From Novosphingobium sp. MD-1 (GTDB lineage: Bacteria > Pseudomonadota > Alphaproteobacteria > Sphingomonadales > Sphingomonadaceae): a stretch of DNA of 64,000 nucleotides. The stretch is taken from the NCBI RefSeq assembly GCF_001014975.1, contig NZ_BBXA01000027.1, positions 1 through 64,000 of the forward strand, written 5' to 3'. The translations under genes and the position numbers were made by a program. Positions 1-12,196 of the stretch are shown here, one piece after another; within the stretch, counting starts at the first letter, position 1; every line of letters begins with the position of its first letter. The notes under the pieces are model-generated. The model was not told where the DNA came from, searched no databases, and was given only the letters and a program-made list of their open reading frames with translations.

Positions 1-276
1 CTTGTGGCCCAGCAGCCGCTCGCCATAGCGCGTGGCGGTGCGGGTGATCGCCAAGCCCCGGATCGCCGCACTGGGCAGCAGGTAGTTGAACGCCTGCACC
101 GCCGCGATGCCACCCAGCCCGGCGATCGCCGCGCCCGCCAGGAACCAGCCCGACAGCGCCAGCAGTGTTACGCCGGCCGCCGCGGCCAGCACGGCGCAAA
201 GCATGGCCAGGCGCAGCGTGGCGCGCTGGGGCCGGGCGGCTTCGGTCAGCAAGGTGTCGATCAGGAGAGGCGGCAT
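1..276 (-). CDS. cydC: Thiol reductant ABC exporter subunit CydC, N-terminal part (cut by window edge)
   Basis: The first 92 codons are visible and the gene runs off the left edge. The reading from the ATG at 276 contains LSGWFLAGAAIAG, AFNYLLPSAAIRGLAI and RYGERLLGHK, which are hallmarks of the first membrane segments of CydC. CydC pairs with CydD as a heterodimeric inner-membrane exporter of glutathione/cysteine, needed for assembly of cytochrome bd haems. The start overlaps the cydD stop by 16 nt, so the pair is probably translationally coupled. The ATPase half lies outside the window. Confidence 0.9.
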   Translation of the reverse strand, partial: MPPLLIDTLLTEAARPQRATLRLAMLCAVLAAAAGVTLLALSGWFLAGAAIAGLGGIAAVQAFNYLLPSAAIRGLAITRTATRYGERLLGHK

Positions 277-1871
277 GTGGACCCCGCTATGGCGATGAGG
301 TCGGCGTCGTGCGTGGCGGCGATGACAAGGCGGCGCGCGGCCTGATCGGCCAGGATCGCGCGGATCGCGCGCGCGGTGTCGGCATCGAGATCGGCGGTCG
401 GTTCGTCCAGCAGCAGGATGGGGCGGCCGCTGAGGATGGCACGGGCGAGCCCCATGCGGCGGCGTTCCCCGCCCGAAAGTCCGCTGCCGCGATGATCGAG
501 CGGCGCGTCCAGCCCGCCGCGCGATCCAATCATCGTGCCGAGCCCCAGCCGCCCCAGCAGGATCAGCGTGGCGGCTTCGTCGAGCGGCGTGTCGGTCATC
601 ACCAGATTGTCGCGCAGGGTGCCGGGCACGAGCGCGACGCTTTGCCCCGCCCAGCCGATCGCCGGATTGAGCGCGCCGGGCGCGAAGGGCGTTCCGTCGC
701 GCGCGAGGGTGCCTTGTTCGACCGGGACATGGCCGATCAGCGCCAGCAGCAGCGAGGACTTGCCCGCGCCGGTGGGGCCGGTGATCGCGTGGAAGCCGGG
801 GCCGCGCCAGTCCGCGTCGGGCACCGTGATGGCCGCGCCTTCGGGATGGCGCAGCACCAGCCCGCGCGTGGCCAGCATGGTTGCTGCGGAGGGGATGGCC
901 TGCGTTGCCACCGGGGCCGGCATCCGCGCGCGCTCTGCGGCGATCGCGGCCAGCGCGGCTTCGCCGGTCTGCTTGTCGTGATAGGCGGCGGCAAGGCGGC
1001 GCATCCCCAGGTAGAACTCGGGTGCGAGCGCGAGGACGAAGAAGGCGCGCGTCAGGGTCAGGTTTTCCGGCGCGGGAAAGGGCAGCAGGCCCAGCAGCGA
1101 AAAGCCGCAATAGACCGCCACCAGCGCGACCGAGAGCGCCGCGAAGAATTCCAGCACCGCGCTCGACAGGAAAGCGATGCGCAGCACGGCCAGCGTGCGC
1201 CGCGCGACATCGGTGGACGCCGTGCCCAAGTGCGCGGCCACGCGCGCCTCCGCCCCGAACGCAAGAATCGCCGGCAGCGTGCGGACGCGGTCGACGAACA
1301 GGCCCGAAAGCCGGGACAGCGCCTGGTGCTGGGCATCGGCGGCGCGGCGCGCGGCCGATCCGGCGAGCGCCATGGCCAGGCCGAACGGCGCCAGTGTTAT
1401 CAGCATGATGCCGGCGGCGATCATGCTTGCAGGCGCGGCCGCAAGCGCGATAAGAAAGGGCGAAATGGCTGCCGCCAGACGCAAGGGGGAGAAGCGCGCG
1501 GTGAGACCTTCTGTCACATCGACCGCGTCCACGGCGAGGTGTAGGTCCTCGCCGACAAGGCGTGCGCGTTGCAGCCTTGTCGGAAGGAGCGCGCGGTGGA
1601 GATCCTGTCGCACCATTCGTTTTTCCGCATTGGCGGCGATTTGCCCGCTGATGCGGGCGCGGGCGACAGCGAAGGCGCGCAACGCTCCACCCGCGAGCAG
1701 GAGCAAGACCCATACCAAAGCATGATGTCCTTCCGCCCGCCGGCCCACGATGATGGCCAGCGCAAGGGCAACGGCCACTGCGCCCGCGCTGTCCAGAAGC
1801 CACCAGGCGCCGGCGCGACCCGCGCCGCGGCGTTTTCTTTCAGGCATTTGGGAAATCGCGCTGCTTGACAT
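261..1871 (-). CDS. cydD: Thiol reductant ABC exporter subunit CydD
   Basis: 536 aa, close to the usual CydD length. The N-terminal half is a six-helix exporter domain with the CydD-typical stretch LAPEFYLGMRRLAAAYHDKQ. The C-terminal ATPase shows Walker A GPTGAGKSSLL, signature LSGGE and Walker B PILLLDEPTADLD. With CydC it exports thiols to the periplasm and supports maturation of the bd oxidase. It is transcribed away from cydA, and the two genes share a 129-nt intergenic region. The start is ATG at 1871. The order (CydD first, CydC second) matches the classical cydDC operon. Confidence 0.92.
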   Translation of the reverse strand: MSSSAISQMPERKRRGAGRAGAWWLLDSAGAVAVALALAIIVGRRAEGHHALVWVLLLLAGGALRAFAVARARISGQIAANAEKRMVRQDLHRALLPTRLQRARLVGEDLHLAVDAVDVTEGLTARFSPLRLAAAISPFLIALAAAPASMIAAGIMLITLAPFGLAMALAGSAARRAADAQHQALSRLSGLFVDRVRTLPAILAFGAEARVAAHLGTASTDVARRTLAVLRIAFLSSAVLEFFAALSVALVAVYCGFSLLGLLPFPAPENLTLTRAFFVLALAPEFYLGMRRLAAAYHDKQTGEAALAAIAAERARMPAPVATQAIPSAATMLATRGLVLRHPEGAAITVPDADWRGPGFHAITGPTGAGKSSLLLALIGHVPVEQGTLARDGTPFAPGALNPAIGWAGQSVALVPGTLRDNLVMTDTPLDEAATLILLGRLGLGTMIGSRGGLDAPLDHRGSGLSGGERRRMGLARAILSGRPILLLDEPTADLDADTARAIRAILADQAARRLVIAATHDADLIAIAGSTCRLS

Positions 1872-1885
1872 ATTCGTAAAGTCTT

Positions 1886-1926
1886 ATATTAGTAAATATT
1901 GTAATTGATCAAGGGTTTGAGTCAAA
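1886..1926. promoter_or_regulatory. Divergent cydD/cydA control region with AT-rich inverted repeats
   Basis: Three short palindromes lie between the divergent start codons: ATATT-AGTA-AATAT at 1886-1899, TTGATCAA at 1905-1912 and TTTGA-G-TCAAA at 1916-1926. A possible plus-strand promoter is TTGACA at 1865-1870 with TATTAG 17 nt later at 1888-1893, so the first palindrome would overlap the -10. AT-rich inverted repeats of this kind are typical ArsR-family operators, and an ArsR gene follows cydX. The promoter and operator assignments are inference. Confidence 0.4.
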
Positions 1927-2000
1927 CCTCCGGCGCCGGCCCAGTGGCACCAACCATGCCGCCCCGCAATCTGCCGGCCAATTAACGGGGAACATGCCAG

Positions 2001-3572
2001 ATGGATATGGCAGTCGTAGAGCTTTCCCGCCTTCAGTTCGCGCTGACGGCCATGTACCACTTCCTTTTCGTGCCGCTTACGCTTGGCCTTTCGTTCATGC
2101 TCGTCATCATGGAGAGCATCTACGTGATGACCGGGCGGGAGATCTGGCGCGTCGTCACGCGCTTCTGGGGCAAGCTGTTCGGAATCAATTTCGTGCTGGG
2201 TGTGGCCACGGGCCTTACCATGGAATTCGAGTTCGGCACGAACTGGTCGTACTATTCCCACTACGTTGGAGACATCTTCGGCGCGCCGCTGGCGATCGAG
2301 GGGCTGATGGCCTTCTTCCTCGAAGCGACGTTTGTGGGCCTGATGTTCTTCGGCTGGGACCGGCTGTCGAAGATCGGGCACCTGCTGGTGACGTTCCTGA
2401 CCGCGCTGGGCACCAACCTTTCCGCGCTGTGGATCCTGATCGCCAACGGCTGGATGCAGAACCCGGTGGGCGCGACGTTCAATCCCGACACGATGCGCAT
2501 GGAAGTGACCGACTTCTATACGGTGCTGTTCAATCCGGTGGCGCAGGCCAAGTTCGTCCACACCGTCAGCGCGGGCTATGTCTGCGCCTCGGTCTTCGTG
2601 ATGGGCATTTCGGCGTGGTACCTGCTCAAGGGCAAGTGGACCAACATCGCCCGCCGGTCGATGATGGTGGCGGCCGCGTTCGGCCTTGCCTCGTCGCTGT
2701 CGGTCGTCGTGCTGGGCGACGAATCGGGTTACGCCCTTACCGACAACCAGAAGATGAAGCTCGCCGCGATCGAATCGATGTGGCACACCGAACCGGCGCC
2801 GGCCGGGCTCTCGCTGTTCGGCATCCCCGACATGCAGGCGCAGGAAACGCGGTTCGACATCAAGGTCCCCTATGTCCTCGGCCTGATCTCCACGCGCAGC
2901 CTGACGGGCGAGGTGACCGGCATCAACGAACTGGTGCTGCGCGCCGACCAGCGCATCCACAGCGGGTTGATCGCCTATGACGCGGTGGAGAAGCTGAAGG
3001 CCGACCGGAACGACATCGCCGCGCGCGCAACGTTCGAGAATCACAAGGCTGATCTCGGCTATGCCCTGCTGCTCAAGCGGCATCTGGCCGATCCGCGCCA
3101 GGCGAGTGACGCGCAGATACTCAAGGCCGCGTGGGACACCGTGCCCAATGTGCCGGTGATGTTCTGGCTGTTCCGATTCATGGCGGGGCTGGGCTTCTTC
3201 TTCATCGCCTTCTTCGCGGCGGCCTTCTGGTGCGCATCGGTCTGCCAGTTCAACCGCACATGGTTCCTGCGCGTGGCGGTGGCGATCATTCCGCTGCCGT
3301 GGCTGGCGATCGAGTTCGGCTGGGTGCTGGCGGAAATCGGCCGTCAGCCGTGGGCGGTGGACGGCGTGCTGCCGACCTTCCTTGGCGCATCCTCGCTGAC
3401 GGTCGCGCAGGTCTGGGCGACGATCGCCGGCTTCACGCTGCTCTACGGCACGCTGGCGGTGATCGAGGTGCGGCTGATGCTGGCGTCGATCCGCAAGGGA
3501 CCGGTCGAACATCACGCGCCGGCTGCGCAGCACGGCATGAACGGCGGCTTCGCGCCGCTGCCGGCGGAATAA
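2001..3572 (+). CDS. cydA: Cytochrome bd ubiquinol oxidase subunit I
   Basis: 523 aa. It opens with VELSRLQFALTAMYHFLFVP, almost identical to E. coli CydA, including the haem-ligand His (H20 here). A second His, H187, sits in FVHTVSAGYV. GRQPW, the CydA family signature, is near residue 447. The quinol-binding periplasmic loop is of the long E. coli type (about residues 255-390) and not the short form. The protein oxidises ubiquinol and reduces O2 to water in the inner membrane without proton pumping. It is followed by cydB after 12 nt. Confidence 0.97.
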   Translation: MDMAVVELSRLQFALTAMYHFLFVPLTLGLSFMLVIMESIYVMTGREIWRVVTRFWGKLFGINFVLGVATGLTMEFEFGTNWSYYSHYVGDIFGAPLAIEGLMAFFLEATFVGLMFFGWDRLSKIGHLLVTFLTALGTNLSALWILIANGWMQNPVGATFNPDTMRMEVTDFYTVLFNPVAQAKFVHTVSAGYVCASVFVMGISAWYLLKGKWTNIARRSMMVAAAFGLASSLSVVVLGDESGYALTDNQKMKLAAIESMWHTEPAPAGLSLFGIPDMQAQETRFDIKVPYVLGLISTRSLTGEVTGINELVLRADQRIHSGLIAYDAVEKLKADRNDIAARATFENHKADLGYALLLKRHLADPRQASDAQILKAAWDTVPNVPVMFWLFRFMAGLGFFFIAFFAAAFWCASVCQFNRTWFLRVAVAIIPLPWLAIEFGWVLAEIGRQPWAVDGVLPTFLGASSLTVAQVWATIAGFTLLYGTLAVIEVRLMLASIRKGPVEHHAPAAQHGMNGGFAPLPAE

Positions 3573-3584
3573 GGAGACAGGCGC

Positions 3585-4733
3585 ATGGGTATCCCGCTCG
3601 ACTATGAAACGCTGCGCCTGATCTGGTGGGTGCTGCTGGGCACGCTGCTGATCGGCTTCGCGCTGACCGACGGTTATGACCTTGGCGTGGCGGCGCTGCT
3701 GCCGTTCGTCGGCAAGGACGACGAGGAGCGCCGGCTGGTCATTAACGCGGTGGCGCCGCACTGGGAAGGCCATCAGGTATGGCTGATCCTGGGCGGCGGC
3801 GCGATCTTCGCCGCCTGGCCGTTCGTCTACGCCGTGAGCTTCTCCGGCTTCTACCTCGCCATGTTCCTGGTGCTGGCGTCGCTGATCCTGCGACCGGTAG
3901 CGTTCAAGTACCGCTCCAAGAAGCCCGATGCGGGCTGGCGCGCGCGGTGGGACTGGGCGCTGTTCATCGGCGGCTTCGTGCCCGCGCTGGTATTCGGCGT
4001 GGCCGTGGGCAACGTCCTGGCCGGCGCGCCGTTTCGGCTGGATAGCGACTTGCGCGTAACCTACGAAGGCACGTTGCTGGGCCTGTTCACGCCCTTCACG
4101 CTGCTCACCGGCCTGCTGTCGGTGACGATGGTCGTGCTCCACGGCGCGGGTTGGCTGGCGGTGAAGATCGAGGACGGCCCGGTGATGGAACGCGCGCGGC
4201 GGATCGGCACCTGGGCGGCAATCGGCTCGATCGTGTTGTTCGCGGCGGGTGGGTTGATCGTGGCCAAGGGCGGACTGGGTTTCCGCCTGGACGGGTTGAT
4301 CGACGCCGCCGGGCCTTCCAATCCGCGCTTTTCCAGCGCGGCGGCGGCGCCCGGCGCATGGCTGGCCAATTACGGTGCGCATCCCTGGATGCTGGTCGCG
4401 CCGCTGCTGGGCCTTGGTGGTCCGGCGATCGCGCTGGCGGGCATCCGCGGGCGCAGTTCCGTGCTGAACCTGATCGGGTCCGCGCTGGCGACGGTGGGCA
4501 TCATCGCCACCGTCGGCCTGTCGATGTTCCCGTTCATCCTGCCCAGTTCGATCGATCCGCGATCGAGCCTGACGGTGTGGAACGCCTCGTCGAGCCACCT
4601 CACGCTGTTCGTCATGCTGCTGGTGACGGTGATTCTCCTGCCGATCGTGCTGGCCTATACAAGCTGGGTCATGAGCGTGCTGTTCGGCCGCGTGACGATC
4701 GAGGATGTCCGCACCAACCCCGATTTCTACTGA
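3585..4733 (+). CDS. cydB: Cytochrome bd ubiquinol oxidase subunit II
   Basis: 382 aa and hydrophobic, with multiple membrane helices. Family landmarks are GFALTDGYDLGV near the N terminus, GHQVWLILGGGAIFAAWP (residues about 62-79) and FSGFYLAMFLVLASLILRP. Subunit II pairs with CydA and completes the di-haem b595/d site. A strong ribosome site (AAGGAGA) precedes the ATG. It is the middle gene of cydABX: 12 nt after cydA and 12 nt before cydX. Confidence 0.96.
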   Translation: MGIPLDYETLRLIWWVLLGTLLIGFALTDGYDLGVAALLPFVGKDDEERRLVINAVAPHWEGHQVWLILGGGAIFAAWPFVYAVSFSGFYLAMFLVLASLILRPVAFKYRSKKPDAGWRARWDWALFIGGFVPALVFGVAVGNVLAGAPFRLDSDLRVTYEGTLLGLFTPFTLLTGLLSVTMVVLHGAGWLAVKIEDGPVMERARRIGTWAAIGSIVLFAAGGLIVAKGGLGFRLDGLIDAAGPSNPRFSSAAAAPGAWLANYGAHPWMLVAPLLGLGGPAIALAGIRGRSSVLNLIGSALATVGIIATVGLSMFPFILPSSIDPRSSLTVWNASSSHLTLFVMLLVTVILLPIVLAYTSWVMSVLFGRVTIEDVRTNPDFY

Positions 4734-4745
4734 GGATACGGACCG

Positions 4746-4856
4746 ATGTGGTATTTTTCGTGGATTCTCGGCCTGGGCCTGGCGCTGGCCTTTGGCATCA
4801 TCAACGGCATGTGGCACGAATTCAACTCGCCGATCGACGACGATCCGGCGATCTGA
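4746..4856 (+). CDS. cydX: Cytochrome bd small subunit CydX
   Basis: 36 aa, easily missed by length cut-offs. It begins MWYFSWILGLGLALAFGI, the classical CydX/YbgT signature, with one transmembrane helix and an acidic tail. CydX binds CydA and stabilises the haems of the bd oxidase. It starts 12 nt after cydB and is followed about 50 nt later by a strong terminator, so it is the last gene of the cydABX transcript. Confidence 0.93.
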   Translation: MWYFSWILGLGLALAFGIINGMWHEFNSPIDDDPAI

Positions 4857-4907
4857 CGCGATCAACCGATCCGGACCCTGCCGGGACTGTCATGGTCCCG
4901 CGCGCTG

Positions 4908-4944
4908 GGGGCGGGGGCCTGTGCGGCTTCCCGCCCCTTCTTTT
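4908..4944 (+). terminator. Rho-independent terminator after cydX
   Basis: GGGGCGGG (4908-4915) pairs perfectly with CCCGCCCC (4930-4937) and is followed by TTCTTTT. This ends the cydABX unit and leaves the downstream ArsR gene to its own promoter. Confidence 0.75.
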
Positions 4945-5025
4945 GACCGATCAGGCGGATTTTGGTGTGTTTGTGCCGGTGGCGGGGCTTGTGTGGCGTC
5001 GCGAAACACTTACGTCACGGAAGTC

Positions 5026-5367
5026 ATGAAGCCAGCAGACCTCTCCGACCTGAAGGCCAACGCCAACCGTATGGCCCAGCGGCTCAAGATCATGAGCCAT
5101 CCCGAACGGCTGCTCATGCTGTGCCGGATGGACGAGGGCGAGGTATCGGTGAACGAGCTGGTCGCGCTGACCGGCCTGTCGCAATCGGCCGTGTCGCAGC
5201 ATCTCGCCATGCTGCGCGAGGAAGGCGTGGTGGCAATCCGTGGCGAGGCGCAGACCCGGTTCTACAGCCTGAAGGACCCGGTGGTCCGCGCGATCATCCA
5301 TGCCTTGTGCATCATCTGCGATCAGCAGGGCGACAGCGGGCGGGATGCGGGGCAGGCGGCGGCCTGA
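5026..5367 (+). CDS. ArsR-family regulator, BigR/SqrR-like (thiol/persulfide sensor type)
   Basis: 113 aa from the ATG at 5026. It is a winged-helix ArsR fold: recognition helix LSQSAVSQHLAMLREEG (about residues 51-67), then beta-wing TRFYSL. There are three cysteines: C33 in LLMLCRM, and C95 and C98 in the C-terminal helix HALCIICDQQ. C33 and C98 fall where the two sensing cysteines of BigR/SqrR lie, and no metal-site cluster of the ArsR CVCDL type is present. BigR/SqrR proteins sense reactive sulfur species through a disulfide or tetrasulfide. The position right after cydABX suggests control of cyd. The family call is firm; the ligand and target are inference. Confidence 0.8.
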   Translation: MKPADLSDLKANANRMAQRLKIMSHPERLLMLCRMDEGEVSVNELVALTGLSQSAVSQHLAMLREEGVVAIRGEAQTRFYSLKDPVVRAIIHALCIICDQQGDSGRDAGQAAA

Positions 5368-5371
5368 ACCT

Positions 5372-5980
5372 TCAGCTTTCCAGTTCAACGTCCCAGTACA
5401 GCCAGTCGCGCCAGCTTGCGTGCAGGTAGTTGGGCGGGAACGCCCGGCCCTTTTCCTGCAATTGCCAGGTGGTGGGCCGGATCGGTTCCTCCATCAGCCG
5501 CATGTGGGCCTGCTTCGGCGTCCGCCCGCCCTTGCGCAGGTTGCACGGCGCACAGGCGGTCGACACGTTTTCCCAGGTGGTGCGGCCGCCCAGGCGGCGG
5601 GGTACCACGTGATCGAACGTCAGCTGGTCCGGGCTGCCGCAATACTGGCACACGAACCGGTCGCGCAGGAACAGGTTGAAGCGGGTGAAGGCCGGAAACT
5701 CGCTGGGCCGCACGTACTGGCGCAGCGCGATCACGGAAGGGATCTTCATGTCCAGCGAAGGGCTGTGCACCTCGCGGTCATACGTGGCGATGATGTCCAC
5801 CCGCTCCAGGAACACGGCCTTGATCGCGGTCTGCCACGGCCACAGGCTGAGCGGATAGTAGCTCAAGGGGGTGTAATCGGCATTGAGGACAAGCGCGGGG
5901 CAACCCGACAGGTTCCGCGCGGCATCGCCGCTATGGGGCCTGGCCGCAGCCGCCCGCTCTATCAACGCGGTATGAAGCAT
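5372..5980 (-). CDS. HNH endonuclease family protein
   Basis: 202 aa from the ATG at 5980. It contains the zinc-knuckle HNH core: FVCQYCGSPDQLTFDHVVPR (CxxC and the catalytic His) followed by TTWENVSTACAPCNLRKGGR (Asn plus second CxxC). The N-terminal half (ALVLNADYTPLSYYPLSLWP) matches a widespread chromosomal HNH family of alphaproteobacteria, usually about 185-200 aa. It is not next to a restriction methylase or phage genes. Its cellular role is not established. The stop is 4 nt from the convergent ArsR stop. Confidence 0.88.
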   Translation of the reverse strand: MLHTALIERAAAARPHSGDAARNLSGCPALVLNADYTPLSYYPLSLWPWQTAIKAVFLERVDIIATYDREVHSPSLDMKIPSVIALRQYVRPSEFPAFTRFNLFLRDRFVCQYCGSPDQLTFDHVVPRRLGGRTTWENVSTACAPCNLRKGGRTPKQAHMRLMEEPIRPTTWQLQEKGRAFPPNYLHASWRDWLYWDVELES

Positions 5981-6228
5981 GCTCCGGCGCGTCTCCCGCA
6001 AACCTGCCTTGCCGGCTCCGGTTCGGCGAACCAGGGCCTGCCAGAGCGGGCAGCGGCAGCAGGAGGAATGCCCGCCTGCGTGGGTATGTGGAAAATCTGC
6101 GTGACCGCTTCGTGACGCATGCCAGCCAAGGAACACGGCAGGGCGGGATGCGTCAAGAGCCTTGTCCCCGCGCTATCCACAGCTTGTCCCGCAGGGAGGG
6201 CGCCGGGCAGCGTCGGGTGGCGCTGCCT

Positions 6229-7674
6229 TCAGCCGGCATAGGCCTTGATCAGATCGAACAGGAAATCGCGGCCGACGAACAGCGAGCGCACCTCGATCCT
6301 TTCGTTCAAGCCATGGGCGCCGTTGCCGTCGGGATCACCCCACATGCCGGGAACGCCATAGGTCGGGATGCCCACGGCGCCCAGGAATGTGGAATCGGTA
6401 TAGCCGTTGGCCATCACCGGCACGAGCGGGACGCCGGGGAAATACTTCGCCACCAGCTTGCGCGCCGGATCGATCACCTTGGGCGATAAGGGCGGCGGGG
6501 GTGGCGAGGGGCGCAGCGGCGCCAGCGCGGTGACGGTCACGCCGGGATCGCCGATGATCGCGGCCAGTTCGCCCCGGATCGCTTCGACCGAATGGCCGGG
6601 AAAGATACGGCAGTTGATATTGGCGCCGGCGCGCTGGGGCAGCGCGTTGCGGGCATGGCCGCCATCCAGCATCGTGGCGACGCAGGTCGTGCGCAGGTTC
6701 GAATGCAGGAACGGGTCGGTATTGACCACCGCTTCCGCCGCCTTGTCCGCCGGGTTGGCCGCGAGCGCGACCATCGCCTTGCCGATGGCATCGTTGCGCG
6801 CCGTGCCCGCCGCGCGGAAATAGGCGCGTGTGGTATCGGTGAATTCCACCGGAAATTCATGTGCTTCCACCCGGTCGAGCGCGTGGACGAGCTGGTAGAT
6901 CGCGTTGTCCGGCCGGGGCACCGAACTATGGCCGCCGGGATTGCGCGTTTCCAGCCGGTAGTTGCCGAAGGTCTTTTCGCCGACCTGGATGGTCTGCTCC
7001 ACCACCTTGCCCCCGGCGGCCACGGCGCGTCCGTCGGTGGTGCCGCCGCCGCCCTCGTTCAGCGCGAATTCGGCATCGATCAGGTCGCGCCGGTTGGCGG
7101 CGAGCCATTCCGCGCCGTTGAACGCGCCGTTGGTCTCCTCGCCGCAGGTGAGCGCGATCTTGACCGTGCGGGCGGGCTTGTAGCCGCTTTCCCGGAAGCG
7201 GATCAGCGTATCGACCAGCATCGCCGCCATCGATTTCACGTCGCCCGTGCCGCGCCCATAGAAGTAGCCGTCTTCCTCGACCAGCTTGAAGGGATCGCGC
7301 TCCCAGTCCTCGCGCTTGGCCTCCACCACGTCGATATGGGCGATCGCGAGCAGCGGCTTCAGCGTCTTCGACGTGCCGGGATAGACCGCGACGAGGCCGC
7401 CGTCCTTGGGGTGTTCGGGCGTGCTGAACAGCGTGATCTGGCTTTCGGGCAGCCCGGCCGCGCGCAAGTGGGCGGCCATGCGCTCGGCCGCGAGCGTGCA
7501 GCTGCCCGCTGAAAGCGTGGTGTTGGTTTCGATTAATTCGCGGAACAGGTCGCGGAACCGTACCTGGTCCGGCCGCAGTGGCGCTTCCGCCGCCTGCGCG
7601 CCGGTCGATGCCATCAGCAGCCCCGCCAGGGCCAGCCCGGCCACCCTGGAGCGCCATCCGGATCGCTTCGTCAT
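6229..7674 (-). CDS. M20-family metallopeptidase, secreted (copy 1)
   Basis: 481 aa from the ATG at 7674, which has an excellent ribosome site (GGGGGAGG). A signal peptide (residues 1 to about 28, ending near GAQAAEA) is followed by a zinc-dependent M20 fold: HIDVV (first metal His/Asp), GRGTGDVKSMAA (bridging Asp), LTCGEETNGAFN (Glu-Glu), and the lid domain with NPGGHSSVPR. It probably acts as a periplasmic carboxypeptidase or aminoacylase-like hydrolase; the substrate is unknown. The gene immediately upstream is a clear paralogue with the same C-terminal plan (GDPDGNGAHGLNER), so the two arose by tandem duplication. Confidence 0.9.
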   Translation of the reverse strand: MTKRSGWRSRVAGLALAGLLMASTGAQAAEAPLRPDQVRFRDLFRELIETNTTLSAGSCTLAAERMAAHLRAAGLPESQITLFSTPEHPKDGGLVAVYPGTSKTLKPLLAIAHIDVVEAKREDWERDPFKLVEEDGYFYGRGTGDVKSMAAMLVDTLIRFRESGYKPARTVKIALTCGEETNGAFNGAEWLAANRRDLIDAEFALNEGGGGTTDGRAVAAGGKVVEQTIQVGEKTFGNYRLETRNPGGHSSVPRPDNAIYQLVHALDRVEAHEFPVEFTDTTRAYFRAAGTARNDAIGKAMVALAANPADKAAEAVVNTDPFLHSNLRTTCVATMLDGGHARNALPQRAGANINCRIFPGHSVEAIRGELAAIIGDPGVTVTALAPLRPSPPPPPLSPKVIDPARKLVAKYFPGVPLVPVMANGYTDSTFLGAVGIPTYGVPGMWGDPDGNGAHGLNERIEVRSLFVGRDFLFDLIKAYAG

Positions 7675-7714
7675 CGTTCCTCCCCCTGCTTGCCCGCTCA
7701 TGCCCGCGTTGCCC

Positions 7715-11859
<4,145 letters not shown>

Positions 11860-11863
11860 TCCG

Positions 11864-12109
11864 ATGCTCACATCCAGCATTCCGTGGGATCAGGCGGCCA
11901 CGATGATCGACCTGGAAGGGCGCGCGCCGATCATCGGCACGATCCGCGACTGCGCGATGCATTACACGCTCTACAAGCCCCACGCCCGCACCCAGGCGCG
12001 CGTGCTGCTGACCGTGCCGGTGCACCGCGAAGGCCGCGCCACGCGGACGTGGGTGCTCGATCCGGACGAGATCGCGCAGCTGGCGGACTGGCTGGCGGCG
12101 AAGCAGTAA
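11864..12109 (+). CDS. Small conserved-looking hypothetical protein
   Basis: 81 aa from the ATG at 11864 (a start at 11903, beginning MIDLEG, is also possible). It starts 4 nt after the gyrB stop, so read-through from gyrB is likely. No signal peptide or membrane helix is visible. The middle reads as beta-strands (RVLLTVPVHREG, RTWVLDP) with a short C-terminal helix. I do not recognise the family. Its tight placement after gyrB and continuing GC-rich codon style support a real gene. Confidence 0.6.
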   Translation: MLTSSIPWDQAATMIDLEGRAPIIGTIRDCAMHYTLYKPHARTQARVLLTVPVHREGRATRTWVLDPDEIAQLADWLAAKQ

Positions 12110-12196
12110 TCCTGCGGCGGTCGCGCCGTCTTTTTCCCATGGCAGGCGGCCGCGCGCAGGTTCCCTGCGGCCCGTTCCTCTGCCATAGCGGCGGGC

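Noticed and set aside
1905..1926. FNR/FixK-type box (TTGAT-N4-ATCAA) ahead of cydA
   Set aside because: TTGATCAA and TTTGAGTCAAA are palindromic, but neither has the required spacing of an FNR box, so I list them only as unassigned inverted repeats.
1884..4865. A 993-codon open frame on the minus strand opposite cydAB
   Set aside because: Product is rich in Arg, Gln, His and Asp with no domain, typical of an antisense frame in GC-rich DNA; cydA, cydB and cydX on the other strand are certain.
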